Position numbers and translations under genes: made by a program
Shown here: positions 17,344 through 26,038 of the stretch, in pieces
Layout: every line of letters starts with the position of its first letter
Numbering within the stretch: the first letter of the stretch is position 1
NCBI GenBank assembly: GCA_012517315.1
Contig: JAAYVE010000047.1
Span: 1 to 48,552 of the forward strand
Direction of reading: 5' to 3'
DNA: 48,552 nt
Origin: Deltaproteobacteria bacterium
Lineage (GTDB): Bacteria > Desulfobacterota > Syntrophobacteria > Syntrophobacterales > Syntrophobacteraceae
Notes under the pieces: generated by a model
Database searches by the model: none
What the model was told of the DNA's origin: nothing
The model's input: only the letters and a program-made list of their open reading frames with translations

Positions 17344-17589
17344 GGTTTTTTTCCGGTTTCAGTCTCATCCGGAAAGAGTTGCGGCCGGATTGGACTGTAT
17401 GCGTCAAGGAATATCTCCGGACACCGTCTGACCTCCCCAACCGGAACAACCCCCCCACCGCCGTTCCTTCCCCTCCTCCGGCAGATAGCCCCAAAGGAGG
17501 GCTTTCCCCCGTTCTGCGGCTCGCCGAAGCCCGGCAGATGCTGGGCACAATCCCGCCGCGGAGGAGGGGCCGGCACGGTCGCATCGTCT

Positions 17590-17793
17590 GCATGGGGACA
17601 AATTAAGGATGTCGCATGGAGCGCCTTCCGGTCTCTGGAAACCAGTGTCTCCTCATTCGTGGAATCGGCGTTCGAGAGTGGTAAGGCTTTGATGACGGCT
17701 GTGGGCGACGGCATGAAGTCCGCCCTTGCCTCCGTGCGGAATTTGCTGCCTTTCTCCGATGCCAAGGAAGCCCCGCTCGCGGGCTTGACCTGA
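17590..17793 (+). pseudogene. Phage tail tape-measure protein, C-terminal remnant
   Basis: The + frame reads W-G-Q-I-K-D-V-A-W-S-A-F, then a helix and V-R-N-L-L-P-F-S-D-A-K-E-A-P-L-A-G-L-T, the characteristic near-C-terminal P-F-S-D-A-K-E-G-P-L-S-x-L-T of phage tape-measure proteins. A TGA follows at 17791, but in another frame A-G-G-I-T-K-A-A-S-V-P-T-G-A-M-T-R-A-F continues to about 17930 in the same style, so a frameshift separates the two parts. No other phage genes are adjacent. It is a fragment of a lost prophage or defective element. Confidence 0.6.
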
Positions 17794-18332
17794 AGCGGTG
17801 CCGCAATGATTCAGGCCATAGACCATGGCTGGCGGCATCACCAAGGCTGCGTCCGTGCCCACCGGGGCCATGACCCGCGCATTCGGGTTCATGAACGGGC
17901 TGACCGGGTTTTCTATCCCCCGGGACTGACGCTGGGGACCATCCTGTGTAGCCCGGACCCTCGAACATACCGTGATGGGGCGACTTGTCTGAACTCCGAA
18001 GATCAGGGATCTCTCCACTTCGAGGGGCTGGTCGGCATCAACCAGATGTCTTCGACGCTCAGCCGGGCAGCCTCATCACGGCACTGTTCAGGGGCGGGAT
18101 TGACTAGACGCTCCCGCGCGTCAGTTCCAGGGGGAAAAACTCATTGTGGCTATCATATAATAACGGACTCGTCTTCTTGGACAAACAGGGTTCGCTGTCG
18201 TTTTTAGCGCACCATGCGGAAGGGTGTTCTCATCCCTGTCTCCCGTCGCAACCGGGAAACGGGGCGATTAGGACCCGCATGCCTGTGCTGTCATGGATGA
18301 TTGAGGATACCTCCCTAAGACAGGGGGGCCGG
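17794..18332. other. Decayed DNA without an intact gene
   Basis: Beyond the frameshifted continuation of the tape-measure remnant (to about 17930) I see no family-level protein on either strand and no RNA gene. The region ends at the 3' end of the aminotransferase gene on the minus strand. Confidence 0.5.
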
Positions 18333-19643
18333 CTAAGGTTTCAGCACGGAAATCCCCTCCTCCATGATGCTGAGCCCCCGTTCCAGCTGTTCATCGGTGA
18401 TCACCAGGGGCATGAGGGTGCGGATGACATTGCTGAAGTTTCCGCACGAGAGGAGGATGAGTCCTCTTTCGTAGCAGAATTTGACCAGGGCCTTGGCTTC
18501 GTCCGCAGCCGGTTCCTTTGTAACCCGGTCCCTGACGAGTTCAAGGCCGAGCATGGGCCCCATTCCCCGGACATCCCCGATAATGGCATACTCCTTTTGC
18601 CATTGCGTGAAGCGGTCTCGCAGCTTGCGACCGAGAGATTCGGCCTTCTCGAGGAGCTTCTCCTCTTGGAACACCTCCAATACGGCCAAAGCCGCCCGGC
18701 AACAGACAGGGTTGCCGCCGTAGGTGCCTCCCAGTCCTCCCACCTGTGGTGCGTCCATCAATTCCTTCCGCCCCACGAGGGCACTCAGGGGCATACCCGC
18801 TGCAAGGCTCTTAGCGGAAGTGATGAGGTCCGGCACCACCCCCCAGTGTTCAATGGCGAACATCTTCCCCGTCCGCCCCATGCCGCTCTGGATCTCGTCA
18901 CAGATGAAGACGATGCCGTTTTCGTTGCAGATCTTTGCCAGCCTGGGAAAGTATTCGGGGGGTGGGGTGATGAAACCGCCCTCTCCCATGACGGGCTCAA
19001 CAACGACCGCCGCTGTGCTCTCCGCCGCAACATTGGTGATGAAGAACTCCTTGAGGTAATCGGCACAGGCCACATCGCAGCGGGGGTATTCCAATCCCAG
19101 CGGGCAGCGGTAACAGTAAGCGCAGGGCATGCGATAGACTTCTGGCGCGAAGGGGCCGAACCCGAACTTGTATGGTTTCACCTTGCTCGTGAGAGTCATG
19201 GTGAGCAGGGTGCGTCCATGGAACCCGTTTTCAAACGCAATGATCCCGGCCCGCTTGGTGGCGTGCCTTGCGACTTTGACGGCGTTCTCCACCGCCTCGG
19301 CCCCGCTGTTGGCAAACATGGCCATTTTTGGAAAATCCCCTGGAGTCAGGGCGCACAACTTCTCGGCCAGAGCCACATACGGTTCGTACATGACGATATG
19401 GAAGCAGGTGTGGAGATATTTTTCCGCCTGGTCCTTGATGGCTGCCACCACCCTGGGATGGCAGTGCCCGACGTTAACGACGCCGATGCCTCCCGCAAAA
19501 TCGATGAACTCCCTTCCGGTGACATCGGTGACCACCGCCCCTGATGCCTTCTCGGTGAAAAATGGAGTGACGTTGAACGGTCCGCGGGGGACAACGCCGG
19601 CGCGCAGATCAGTCAATGCATCGTGTTTAGAAGAATTTCCCAT
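18333..19643 (-). CDS. gabT: Class III aminotransferase (4-aminobutyrate aminotransferase-like)
   Basis: 436 residues. The PLP-binding Lys278 lies in S-A-K-S-L-A-A-G-M-P, with D249 in C-D-E-I-Q-S-G-M-G-R-T-G and G-A-E-A-V-E-N-A near 114-121, all standard for class III (omega) aminotransferases. The enzyme should move an amino group between GABA or another omega-amino acid and 2-oxoglutarate. A Cys-rich insertion (C174, C177, C180, C189, C193) is also present in the aminotransferase at the right end of the window. AGGAG precedes the ATG. The gene lies 130 bp downstream of livF on the same strand and may share its transcript. Substrate choice cannot be read from the sequence. Confidence 0.88.
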   Translation of the reverse strand: MGNSSKHDALTDLRAGVVPRGPFNVTPFFTEKASGAVVTDVTGREFIDFAGGIGVVNVGHCHPRVVAAIKDQAEKYLHTCFHIVMYEPYVALAEKLCALTPGDFPKMAMFANSGAEAVENAVKVARHATKRAGIIAFENGFHGRTLLTMTLTSKVKPYKFGFGPFAPEVYRMPCAYCYRCPLGLEYPRCDVACADYLKEFFITNVAAESTAAVVVEPVMGEGGFITPPPEYFPRLAKICNENGIVFICDEIQSGMGRTGKMFAIEHWGVVPDLITSAKSLAAGMPLSALVGRKELMDAPQVGGLGGTYGGNPVCCRAALAVLEVFQEEKLLEKAESLGRKLRDRFTQWQKEYAIIGDVRGMGPMLGLELVRDRVTKEPAADEAKALVKFCYERGLILLSCGNFSNVIRTLMPLVITDEQLERGLSIMEEGISVLKP

Positions 19644-19773
19644 GGTTCAACTCCTGCTTGTGGACGTACATATCGGCGTTCTTGCGGGTGATTGAAGCGA
19701 AAAGACGACTAACACGAACCGCGGGAAAAAGCCAGACATTCAGGCCCGTTGGCGCTCCGAGGGAGGAAGGGCG

Positions 19774-20484
19774 TCACAAACCGAGGTACGCCACCTTCAC
19801 ATGGGGATTTTCCAGGAGCTCCTCTGCGGGTCCCTCCATGACCGTCCTCCCATGTTCGAGGATGTACGCCCGGTCACTGAGACTCAAAGAGTTCTTCACA
19901 TCCTGCTCCACGAGAACCACCGTGGTCCCTTGATCCGCGATCTTGCGCACCGTCTGGAAGATGTTTTTCATAAGAAGGGGAGCCAGACCGAGGGAAGGCT
20001 CGTCGAGCATGAGCAGCTTGGGCCTTGCCATGAGCCCTCGGCCTATGGCCACCATCTGCTGTTCCCCCCCCGAAAGGGTCATGGCGAGTTGGGATTCCCT
20101 CTCCCTCAGCCTGGGGAAGAGGGAGGAGACTTCTTCCAGGGTTCTCTCTTTTTCTCGGTCCGCCCGTTGATTGTATGCCCCGACGATGAGGTTGTCCCTG
20201 ACGGACATGAGGGTGAAGAGCCTGCGCCCTTCGGGAACCTGGACGATCCCCCTTCCCACAATGACTTCCGGGGGGGAACGGTGGATGGGGACCCCTTCGA
20301 AAAGGATCTGACCTCTTTCAGGGGAAATGAGGCCCGAAATCGTCCTGAGAAGCGTGGACTTGCCCGCACCGTTGCCACCGATGATGCTCACTACTTCCCC
20401 TTCGTCCACGTGGAGGGTGAGGTCGAAGATGACCTGGACGTCCCCGTAGTAGACATCGATGTTGTTCACCTCAAGAAACGACAT
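19774..20484 (-). CDS. livF: Branched-chain amino-acid ABC transporter ATPase LivF
   Basis: 236 residues. Walker A G-G-N-G-A-G-K-S-T, signature L-S-G-G-E-Q-Q-M and Walker B L-L-M-L-D-E-P-S-L-G-L-A-P-L mark a LivF-type nucleotide-binding subunit, and the short length without a C-terminal extension separates it from LivG. It powers uptake through LivH/LivM. The ATG at 20484 with GGAG 7 bp upstream is preferred over a TTG 12 bp earlier; it overlaps the end of livG by 14 bp. Confidence 0.92.
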   Translation of the reverse strand: MSFLEVNNIDVYYGDVQVIFDLTLHVDEGEVVSIIGGNGAGKSTLLRTISGLISPERGQILFEGVPIHRSPPEVIVGRGIVQVPEGRRLFTLMSVRDNLIVGAYNQRADREKERTLEEVSSLFPRLRERESQLAMTLSGGEQQMVAIGRGLMARPKLLMLDEPSLGLAPLLMKNIFQTVRKIADQGTTVVLVEQDVKNSLSLSDRAYILEHGRTVMEGPAEELLENPHVKVAYLGL

Positions 20485-21196
20485 ACTCGTCTCCAAGATA
20501 CGCCTTGATCACGTTCTCATCCGCCGCCACCTGCGCTGGAACTCCTTCGGAGATCTTTCTTCCGAAATGGATCACGACGATCCAGTCGGAAAGGGCCATG
20601 ATGGCACGCATGATGTGTTCGATGATGAATATGGTGATCCCCCTCTCTCTCAGTTGCTGGATGATCTTCACCATTTCGTCCACCTCGGTGGGCCGCAGTC
20701 CGGCCATGACCTCGTCCAGAAGCAGCATTCTCGGTTCCGTTGCGAGGGCCCTTGCAATTTCCAGTCGCTTGCGATGGGCGATGGTGAGGTTTCCGGCCTT
20801 GGTGTCGTGCAGGTGGTCCAGCTTGAGGAATCGCAGGACGTCCATGGCCCTTCTTTCGGCCTCCGCGGGCCTGTCCGTCCTGGCGAAGCTTCCCACCATG
20901 ACGTTGTAAAGCACCGTCTTGGAGGAAAAGGGCTTCACAATCTGGAATGTTCTGGCGAGACCCCGCCGACAGAGGGTCCACGGCTTCTCCCCGTGGACCG
21001 AAACCCCCGAAAAACGGATCTCTCCCGATGTGGGCGGGTAGACGCCGGCGATGCAGTTGAAGACCGTGGATTTCCCCGCGCCGTTGGGTCCGATGAGCCC
21101 AAGTATCTGACCTTCGTCCATGTCCAGGTTCAGGTGGTCCACGGCGCGGAGCCCGCCGAAATCCCTCACGAGATTTTTCACTTCAAGGATCTTCAT
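20471..21196 (-). CDS. livG: Branched-chain amino-acid ABC transporter ATPase LivG
   Basis: 241 residues. Walker A G-P-N-G-A-G-K-S-T-V, L-T-I-A-H-R-K-R-L-E-I-A-R-A-L in the signature region and Walker B M-L-L-L-D-E-V-M-A-G-L-R-P-T-E identify LivG; L-x-E-V-M-A-G-L is characteristic of the LivG branch. The signature reads N-L-T-I-A-H rather than L-S-G-G or the more usual LivG L-S-Y-G, a divergence worth noting. The ATG is preceded by AGGAG and lies 3 bp after the livM stop. It forms the ATPase pair with LivF. Confidence 0.92.
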   Translation of the reverse strand: MKILEVKNLVRDFGGLRAVDHLNLDMDEGQILGLIGPNGAGKSTVFNCIAGVYPPTSGEIRFSGVSVHGEKPWTLCRRGLARTFQIVKPFSSKTVLYNVMVGSFARTDRPAEAERRAMDVLRFLKLDHLHDTKAGNLTIAHRKRLEIARALATEPRMLLLDEVMAGLRPTEVDEMVKIIQQLRERGITIFIIEHIMRAIMALSDWIVVIHFGRKISEGVPAQVAADENVIKAYLGDEYVVS

Positions 21197-21199
21197 GGT

Positions 21200-22207
21200 C
21201 TACTCCTGGCGAGGAACTGTGGACGTCAAGCGGTCGGCGACCTTGTTGTAAAGCCCGGAGAAAGGCTCCTGAAGACCGCGGGGAAGGAAAATCATCACCA
21301 GGATGAGGACGACTCCGAAAATGATGAGGTGGAGTCCGGGAAGCTTATCGCCGAAATAGATGCGGCAGATGTCGCTCACGGGGCGGAGTACGATGGCACC
21401 GAGGATCGGCCCTCCGATGGAGCCCCGGCCTCCGATGAGGGCGATGAAGGCGATTTCGAAGGAGAGATCCAGGGAAATGACGCTCTTGGGGTGAATGTAA
21501 AGGGTGAACTGTGCCCAAAAGGTCCCCGCCAGGGCTGTCAGGAAGGAACTCATGGCCATGGCGATGAGCTTGCATCGAGCGACGTTGACACCCAGCGCCA
21601 TGGCCGCCTCGGGTTCTTCACCCCCGGCGCTCAGGTAGTAGCCGAGCTTGGAGCGGGAGATGAAATAGGTGAAAGCGAGCACGGCGGCGAGCATGGTGAC
21701 GATGATGTAGTAATACGGTTCCTTGCCCGGGAACATGAAATTGGCCAGGCCGAAGTTGAGCGGGGGGATCTGCAGCCCCCGGGGACCGTTGATCTTGAGG
21801 GGGCCCAGTTGATCGATGTTTTCCACCATGACGCGGATGCCCTCCGCAAAGGCGATGGTGGCCAGTGCGAAGTAAGCGCCCCGCATCTTGAACGTGGGAA
21901 GGCCGATGAGAACGCCCACGAAAACGGAAAGGAGACCCCCTGCCAACATGCCGATCCAGGGCGTGACGCCGTATTGAAGGGAGAGGATGGTGGAGGTGTA
22001 GGCTCCGATGCCTACAAAGGTCGCATGACCCAGGGGGAGCACTCCCGCAAACCCGCCCACCAGGTTCCAGCTGGTGGTGAGATAGGCGTAGAGATAAAGG
22101 AGGATGAGAATGTGCAGATAGGTCGCGCTGCGCACGAACAAAGGCAGCGCAAGGACAACGGCCGCCACGAGACCGAGGGAAAGGGCCTGGAACTGTTGTC
22201 TTGTCAT
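21200..22207 (-). CDS. livM: Branched-chain amino-acid permease LivM
   Basis: 335 residues with about ten hydrophobic segments. The stretch T-T-S-W-N-L-V-G-G-F-A-G-V-L-P-L-G-H-A-T-F near residue 45 and G-G-R-G-S-I-G-G-P-I-L-G-A near 270 are LivM signatures. It forms the inner-membrane channel together with LivH. It lies between livH and livG with short gaps, as in most liv operons. Confidence 0.92.
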   Translation of the reverse strand: MTRQQFQALSLGLVAAVVLALPLFVRSATYLHILILLYLYAYLTTSWNLVGGFAGVLPLGHATFVGIGAYTSTILSLQYGVTPWIGMLAGGLLSVFVGVLIGLPTFKMRGAYFALATIAFAEGIRVMVENIDQLGPLKINGPRGLQIPPLNFGLANFMFPGKEPYYYIIVTMLAAVLAFTYFISRSKLGYYLSAGGEEPEAAMALGVNVARCKLIAMAMSSFLTALAGTFWAQFTLYIHPKSVISLDLSFEIAFIALIGGRGSIGGPILGAIVLRPVSDICRIYFGDKLPGLHLIIFGVVLILVMIFLPRGLQEPFSGLYNKVADRLTSTVPRQE

Positions 22208-22234
22208 GGACTCACCCTAAGGAAGGAGCTGCCC

Positions 22235-23122
22235 TCACCAATCATATTTCACACCAAACAGCCCGGAAGGCTTGACAAAGAGCACCAGCAGAAACAGGGC
22301 GTAGACGATGGCTTCCGTCCAGGTGGCCGTCATGACCTGAGGACCCACTGACTCGATGACCCCGACGATCATCCCCCCCAGGAGAGCGCCTCCAATGCTG
22401 CCAAGTCCTCCCAGCACGACGATGATGAAACCCTTGATGTCGAAAAGCACTCCAACACTGGGAAAGACATTGTAGAAAGGGACGAGGGCGACTCCTGCGA
22501 TACCCGCCGTGGCGGTGCCGATCCCGAACGCCACGTTGTAGATGCGGTATTGGTTGATGCCCATGAGACTTGCGGCTTCCCTGTCCAGGCTTGTGGCCCG
22601 GATTGCCCTTCCCATGCGTGTTTTTTGAAGAAACAGGTAGACGGCCAGAGCGGTGGCCACGGCCGCCGCAAATCCCCACAATTTGGGGACGGAAATCATT
22701 ATATCGCCAAATTCCAGCATCTTGCCTCTGAGCGGATTGTCCTGCAGGGTGCGATACTGTGGGCCGAAGACGAGGAGTGAGAGGTTGTCCAGGATATACC
22801 AGACGCCGGTGGTCACGATGATGACTGTGATGGGTTCGCGAACCTGCTTCTCAGCCTTGAAAATGGGCTTGATGATGATGTCCTGCATGGCGTGACCGAA
22901 CAGGTACATGACCGGGATGACCAGGACGAGGGCGAGATACGGGTGAACTCCCGTCAGGGCCACTGCCCAGTAGGCGGCGTACATCCCCACCATGAGCATG
23001 GAACCGTGGGCGAAGTTGATCACTTTGAGGACGCCGAAAATGAGGGTCAGTCCGAGGGCGGTCAGGCCGTAGATCGATCCCATGAGTATCCCGTTGATCA
23101 GGTCTTCCAGGACGTAGATCAT
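22235..23122 (-). CDS. livH: Branched-chain amino-acid permease LivH
   Basis: 295 residues, hydrophobic. G-S-I-Y-G-L-T-A-L-G-L-T-L-I-F-G-V near the N-terminus and G-G-L-G-S-I-G-G-A-L-L-G-G-M near the C-terminus are typical of LivH. The frame stays open further upstream, but the ATG at 23122 follows CAGGAG closely and gives the usual LivH N-terminus, so I start there. It is the second channel subunit with LivM. Confidence 0.92.
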   Translation of the reverse strand: MIYVLEDLINGILMGSIYGLTALGLTLIFGVLKVINFAHGSMLMVGMYAAYWAVALTGVHPYLALVLVIPVMYLFGHAMQDIIIKPIFKAEKQVREPITVIIVTTGVWYILDNLSLLVFGPQYRTLQDNPLRGKMLEFGDIMISVPKLWGFAAAVATALAVYLFLQKTRMGRAIRATSLDREAASLMGINQYRIYNVAFGIGTATAGIAGVALVPFYNVFPSVGVLFDIKGFIIVVLGGLGSIGGALLGGMIVGVIESVGPQVMTATWTEAIVYALFLLVLFVKPSGLFGVKYDW

Positions 23123-23206
23123 ACCGTACTCCTGAAGGGATGCAGAAAGGCGGGGGCGTGGGACGCGTCCTCTCCCGGCGGGGCGCATCCCACGGGGAAT
23201 TGTGCA

Positions 23207-24466
23207 TTACTTCTGGGGCGCCGGGAAGACGGGAGTATACCCGGCTCGGCGGGCATTCTTGGGCCACACGGTGATCCGCTCCAGGCCTTTCCCCATGTCG
23301 TTGATCTGCACAATGACCAGTGCCGCCTGCTTGTTCTGCCCGGTTTCGTCGAACTCAATGGCGTCATAGGCTGCGATCATGGCAGGCCCCGTGGTCAACT
23401 TGGTTTTGGCCAGAGCGTCTCGTATAGCCTTGGGATCCAGGGAACCGGCCCGTTCCAGAGCGTCCGCCAGGACGTATATGGCAATGTAGGCGTCGACGGA
23501 CTCTCCCGCCAGGTTGTAGCCGTACTTTTTCTTGAATTTTTCGTTGATTTCCCTGGCGTTGGGCTTGTTGACATCGGTTTCCCACTCGACGATGTCAAAC
23601 AGGTACTGGGCATTTTTCCCCGTCGCCTGGAGAAAGGAGGGGTCGGCATGGCCGCCGCCGCTGCCGATGATGGCCTTGGGTTTGACCTTGTATTCGGCAA
23701 GGGTGTTGGTGAGGAGGATGGCATCCGCGGCGTTGGAGGTCAGGAGCAGGACGTCGGGATTGGCCCGCTTGATCTTCTGAACGACGGGGCTCAAGTCCGT
23801 GGCCGAGGAAGGATACGGCTCATCGAGCACCACCTTGTAGCCGGCCTCCCCCGCGAGTTTCTTCCACTGCTCCGCAAAACCCTTTCCCCAATCACCGTTT
23901 TCGTACACGAAAGCCACGGTCTCCAGCTTCGTGTTGAATTCCTTCTGCATGTCCTTGAGGAAGGCAAACTGGTCACGGGTCCACCAGCTGTCTTTCGCCG
24001 CGATGCGGAAGACGGTCTTGAATCCCTGGGCCGTGATCTTGTCGGCCACGGACACGGGTACAATGAAAGGAATTCCGTAGCGCTCCGCCACCGCCGTGAC
24101 AGGGTATGTCACCGATGAGTTCCAGCAACCCGTGAGCACATGGACCTTCTCGGTGTTGATCAGCCGCTCGGCTTCCGCAACCCCCTTTTCGGGCTTGGAC
24201 TCGGAATCGGCGTAGATCATTTCGATCTTGGCGCCGCCCAGGGACTTGATTCCCCCTGCGGCGTTGATCTCCTCCACCGCCATGTCCCGTGCGTTCTTTC
24301 CCTGCTGCCCCACCGCAGCGGAAGGTCCCGAGAGAGGTTCGATGTTGCCCACCTTGACCACCTTTTCGCCGGCGCACAGCGCGGGACTGCAGTAAACCAA
24401 CCCCACCAGAGCCAGCACAGCGAAAAATGCCACCGACCTGTTTTGGATCTTCTTCATTTCCCTCAT
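23207..24466 (-). CDS. livK: Branched-chain amino-acid binding protein (LivK-like)
   Basis: About 419 residues. The N-terminus is a signal peptide with a hydrophobic stretch V-A-F-F-A-V-L-A-L-V-G-L-V followed by small residues, so the protein should be periplasmic. The mature part begins V-K-V-G-N-I-E-P-L-S-G-P-S-A-A-V-G, the family I periplasmic-binding start shared by LivJ/LivK and AmiC-type proteins. The ligand may be a branched-chain amino acid, an amide or another small carboxylate. The ATG at 24466 has GGGAGG upstream; an in-frame ATG at 24484 is possible. The gene follows a strong promoter and heads the operon livKHMGF. Confidence 0.9.
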   Translation of the reverse strand: MREMKKIQNRSVAFFAVLALVGLVYCSPALCAGEKVVKVGNIEPLSGPSAAVGQQGKNARDMAVEEINAAGGIKSLGGAKIEMIYADSESKPEKGVAEAERLINTEKVHVLTGCWNSSVTYPVTAVAERYGIPFIVPVSVADKITAQGFKTVFRIAAKDSWWTRDQFAFLKDMQKEFNTKLETVAFVYENGDWGKGFAEQWKKLAGEAGYKVVLDEPYPSSATDLSPVVQKIKRANPDVLLLTSNAADAILLTNTLAEYKVKPKAIIGSGGGHADPSFLQATGKNAQYLFDIVEWETDVNKPNAREINEKFKKKYGYNLAGESVDAYIAIYVLADALERAGSLDPKAIRDALAKTKLTTGPAMIAAYDAIEFDETGQNKQAALVIVQINDMGKGLERITVWPKNARRAGYTPVFPAPQK

Positions 24467-24624
24467 GGATGCCCTCCCTTTCACCTGGAAGACTATCGGT
24501 TGGACAAAAGCCGGCGAGCATGAAACACGGTCGTTTCATCCCCGGGATGAAAATGGCGGGTCGCATTTCCTTGCCGCAAGACATGGCCGTCGTCATGCCG
24601 GCTCCGATCCTGCGGACACGCTGT

Positions 24625-24653
24625 ATTCTCATGGGAAGATGCAAAACTGTCAA
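24625..24653 (-). promoter_or_regulatory. Sigma-70 promoter of the liv operon
   Basis: On the minus strand TTGACA (24653-24648) is followed after exactly 17 bp by GAGAAT (24630-24625), a perfect -35 and a 4-of-6 -10. Transcription would start near 24618, giving a leader of about 150 nt before livK. I see no convincing riboswitch in that leader. Confidence 0.6.
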
Positions 24654-24736
24654 GTGCCTGCTGCAAGGCGAGATCTCAGCGTTCTCAAAGGGGCGCGTGG
24701 CCGAGGATAGCTTCACCTGCTGCGGCACCGGGCATG

Positions 24737-24772
24737 TGGGTCTCTTGCTGGATGTCCCGGACAAGAGATCCA
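24737..24772 (-). terminator. Hairpin after the Hdr operon
   Basis: TGGGTCTCTTG and CAAGAGATCCA pair over 11 bp (one G-T) around a 14-base loop, 33 bp past the stop codon of the last gene of the Hdr series and ahead of the liv promoter. There is no long U tract, so it may act with Rho or as an mRNA-end stabiliser. Confidence 0.45.
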
Positions 24773-24804
24773 TGGGGCATGATCGCCGTGAATGAAAGAT
24801 GGCC

Positions 24805-25515
24805 TCACAGGTTGCGGAAATACTGGCGCCGGCAGGTGATCCCGGCCTCCTCTAGTTCCCCATAGAGTTCTTCCAGCCGTGCATCGGCGGTGACCACCGC
24901 CCGTTGCCGGTCGCCGGCGGAACCGTCGGTGGGGAAGCAGGCAAAGCAGCGTTCACAGGAACACTCCACCCGATCCACCCGGGCGGAGAACTTGCCCGTC
25001 AGGAAGGTCTGCGCCCGCTCCTGCCTGTCGAAATGCTCCACGGCAGGCATGAAGGAGAGAGCCGGCTGGATCGTTACACTCCTGCCGGACTTGGCCGCGG
25101 CCACAAGGTCGGGCATGGTCCAGACCTCCGTGCCCACTGTCGGTCCCTGGTCGAACTGCAGCATCATCTCCGCTAGTTCGAAAAGGCGTTCCTCCACCTC
25201 GATCCCTCCGGACTTGAGCTTATGGTAGTCCCGCTTCAGATAGCGGTTGGCGATCTGCACCGCCTGAAACACGTGGGGACAGAGATTGTTGGGGCACCCC
25301 CGGGCATAGCACTTGCGGAAGGTGTAGTCCTCTCCGTCGATGGTGCCGGAGTAGCGGCAAAGAAAGATGTGGGCGCGGTACGGGTTGGTCCGGTGCTGGA
25401 AGTCCACCGGCAGAATCTCGAATGCGGTTTGACAGGTGACAGCCGCGCCCTGCCGTTTTCTCTGCACCAGGTCGGTGACCCTCAGGGGTGGATCAAGTTT
25501 TCGGGTGCCGGTCAT
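24805..25515 (-). CDS. Cys-rich hypothetical protein at the end of the Hdr operon
   Basis: 236 residues; I do not recognise the family. Two cysteine groups are visible. Near residues 70-80 there is C-Y-A-R-G-C-P-N-N-L-C-P-H, and near the C-terminus C-S-C-E-R-C-F-A-C (about 192-200), so up to two Fe-S or zinc sites are possible. A third Cys lies in F-L-C-R-Y. There is no signal peptide or membrane segment, so it should be cytoplasmic. GGGAGA precedes the ATG. It is the last gene of the series, about 100 bp after dsrE, and the hairpin follows it. Context suggests a redox partner or assembly factor for the Hdr/TusA/DsrE proteins, which is inference. Confidence 0.7.
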   Translation of the reverse strand: MTGTRKLDPPLRVTDLVQRKRQGAAVTCQTAFEILPVDFQHRTNPYRAHIFLCRYSGTIDGEDYTFRKCYARGCPNNLCPHVFQAVQIANRYLKRDYHKLKSGGIEVEERLFELAEMMLQFDQGPTVGTEVWTMPDLVAAAKSGRSVTIQPALSFMPAVEHFDRQERAQTFLTGKFSARVDRVECSCERCFACFPTDGSAGDRQRAVVTADARLEELYGELEEAGITCRRQYFRNL

Positions 25516-25616
25516 CTTGGGTCTCCCATGGCTATGGTCACATCATGGACGCATTGGCGGAAACGGGGCGGGGAAAAACCCCGCACCATCCCAGCCCCCG
25601 GGGTCTCCCCGGCGGC

Positions 25617-25991
25617 TCAGTACACCAGGACTGCATCGGCGGCCAAGGCGGCGATGTTGATCTGAGCAGCGGCGGTCACCTCGGCCCCGGCAACCAGCTC
25701 GCTTTCCGCGACCCCGTATTCCTTGATGCACGGCCCGCAAACCAGGATCTTGCCGCCCAGTTCCAGAAAATCGCCCAGCAGCTTCTTCATGGGCGGAAGT
25801 CCGCCGGCGGCCGGCATCGCGTCCACAAACCCCTTCTTGGCCAACTCCACGGCACGGGCCTGCATGACAATCGTCGCTTCGACGTCCATGGCGAGGGCTG
25901 CATTGGCCAGGACGAAGGGAAAGGCCGCCTTTTCCGGGTTCTCGGCGCCGACGGTGGTGATGTAGAGGATCTTTTCGGTCTTGTTTTCCAT
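25617..25991 (-). CDS. DsrE-family sulfur-carrier-like protein
   Basis: 124 residues. The N-terminus I-L-Y-I-T-T-V-G-A-E-N-P-E-K-A, the middle A-T-I-V-M-Q-A-R-A-V and K-I-L-V-C-G-P-C-I-K-E-Y-G near residue 85 are the DsrE/DsrF-like (YchN) fold with a conserved cysteine at the end of a strand. In this family that Cys carries persulfide sulfur and exchanges it with TusA-type proteins, and two TusA-like genes stand at the head of this gene series. The ATG at 25991 with AAAGGAG is preferred over the GTG 9 bp earlier. Confidence 0.85.
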   Translation of the reverse strand: MENKTEKILYITTVGAENPEKAAFPFVLANAALAMDVEATIVMQARAVELAKKGFVDAMPAAGGLPPMKKLLGDFLELGGKILVCGPCIKEYGVAESELVAGAEVTAAAQINIAALAADAVLVY

Positions 25992-26038
25992 GTTGCTCAC
26001 TCCTTTGTGTCTTTAGGGGGTGGGATGAAATCCGCTTC

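Noticed and set aside
17302-17589. Open + frame leading into the tape-measure remnant
   Set aside because: The first 95 codons are proline and arginine rich without motif or ribosome site; only the last 65 codons look like protein.
24467-24618. Riboswitch in the long leader of livK
   Set aside because: About 150 nt of leader, but I found no recognisable riboswitch core and no clear antiterminator pair.
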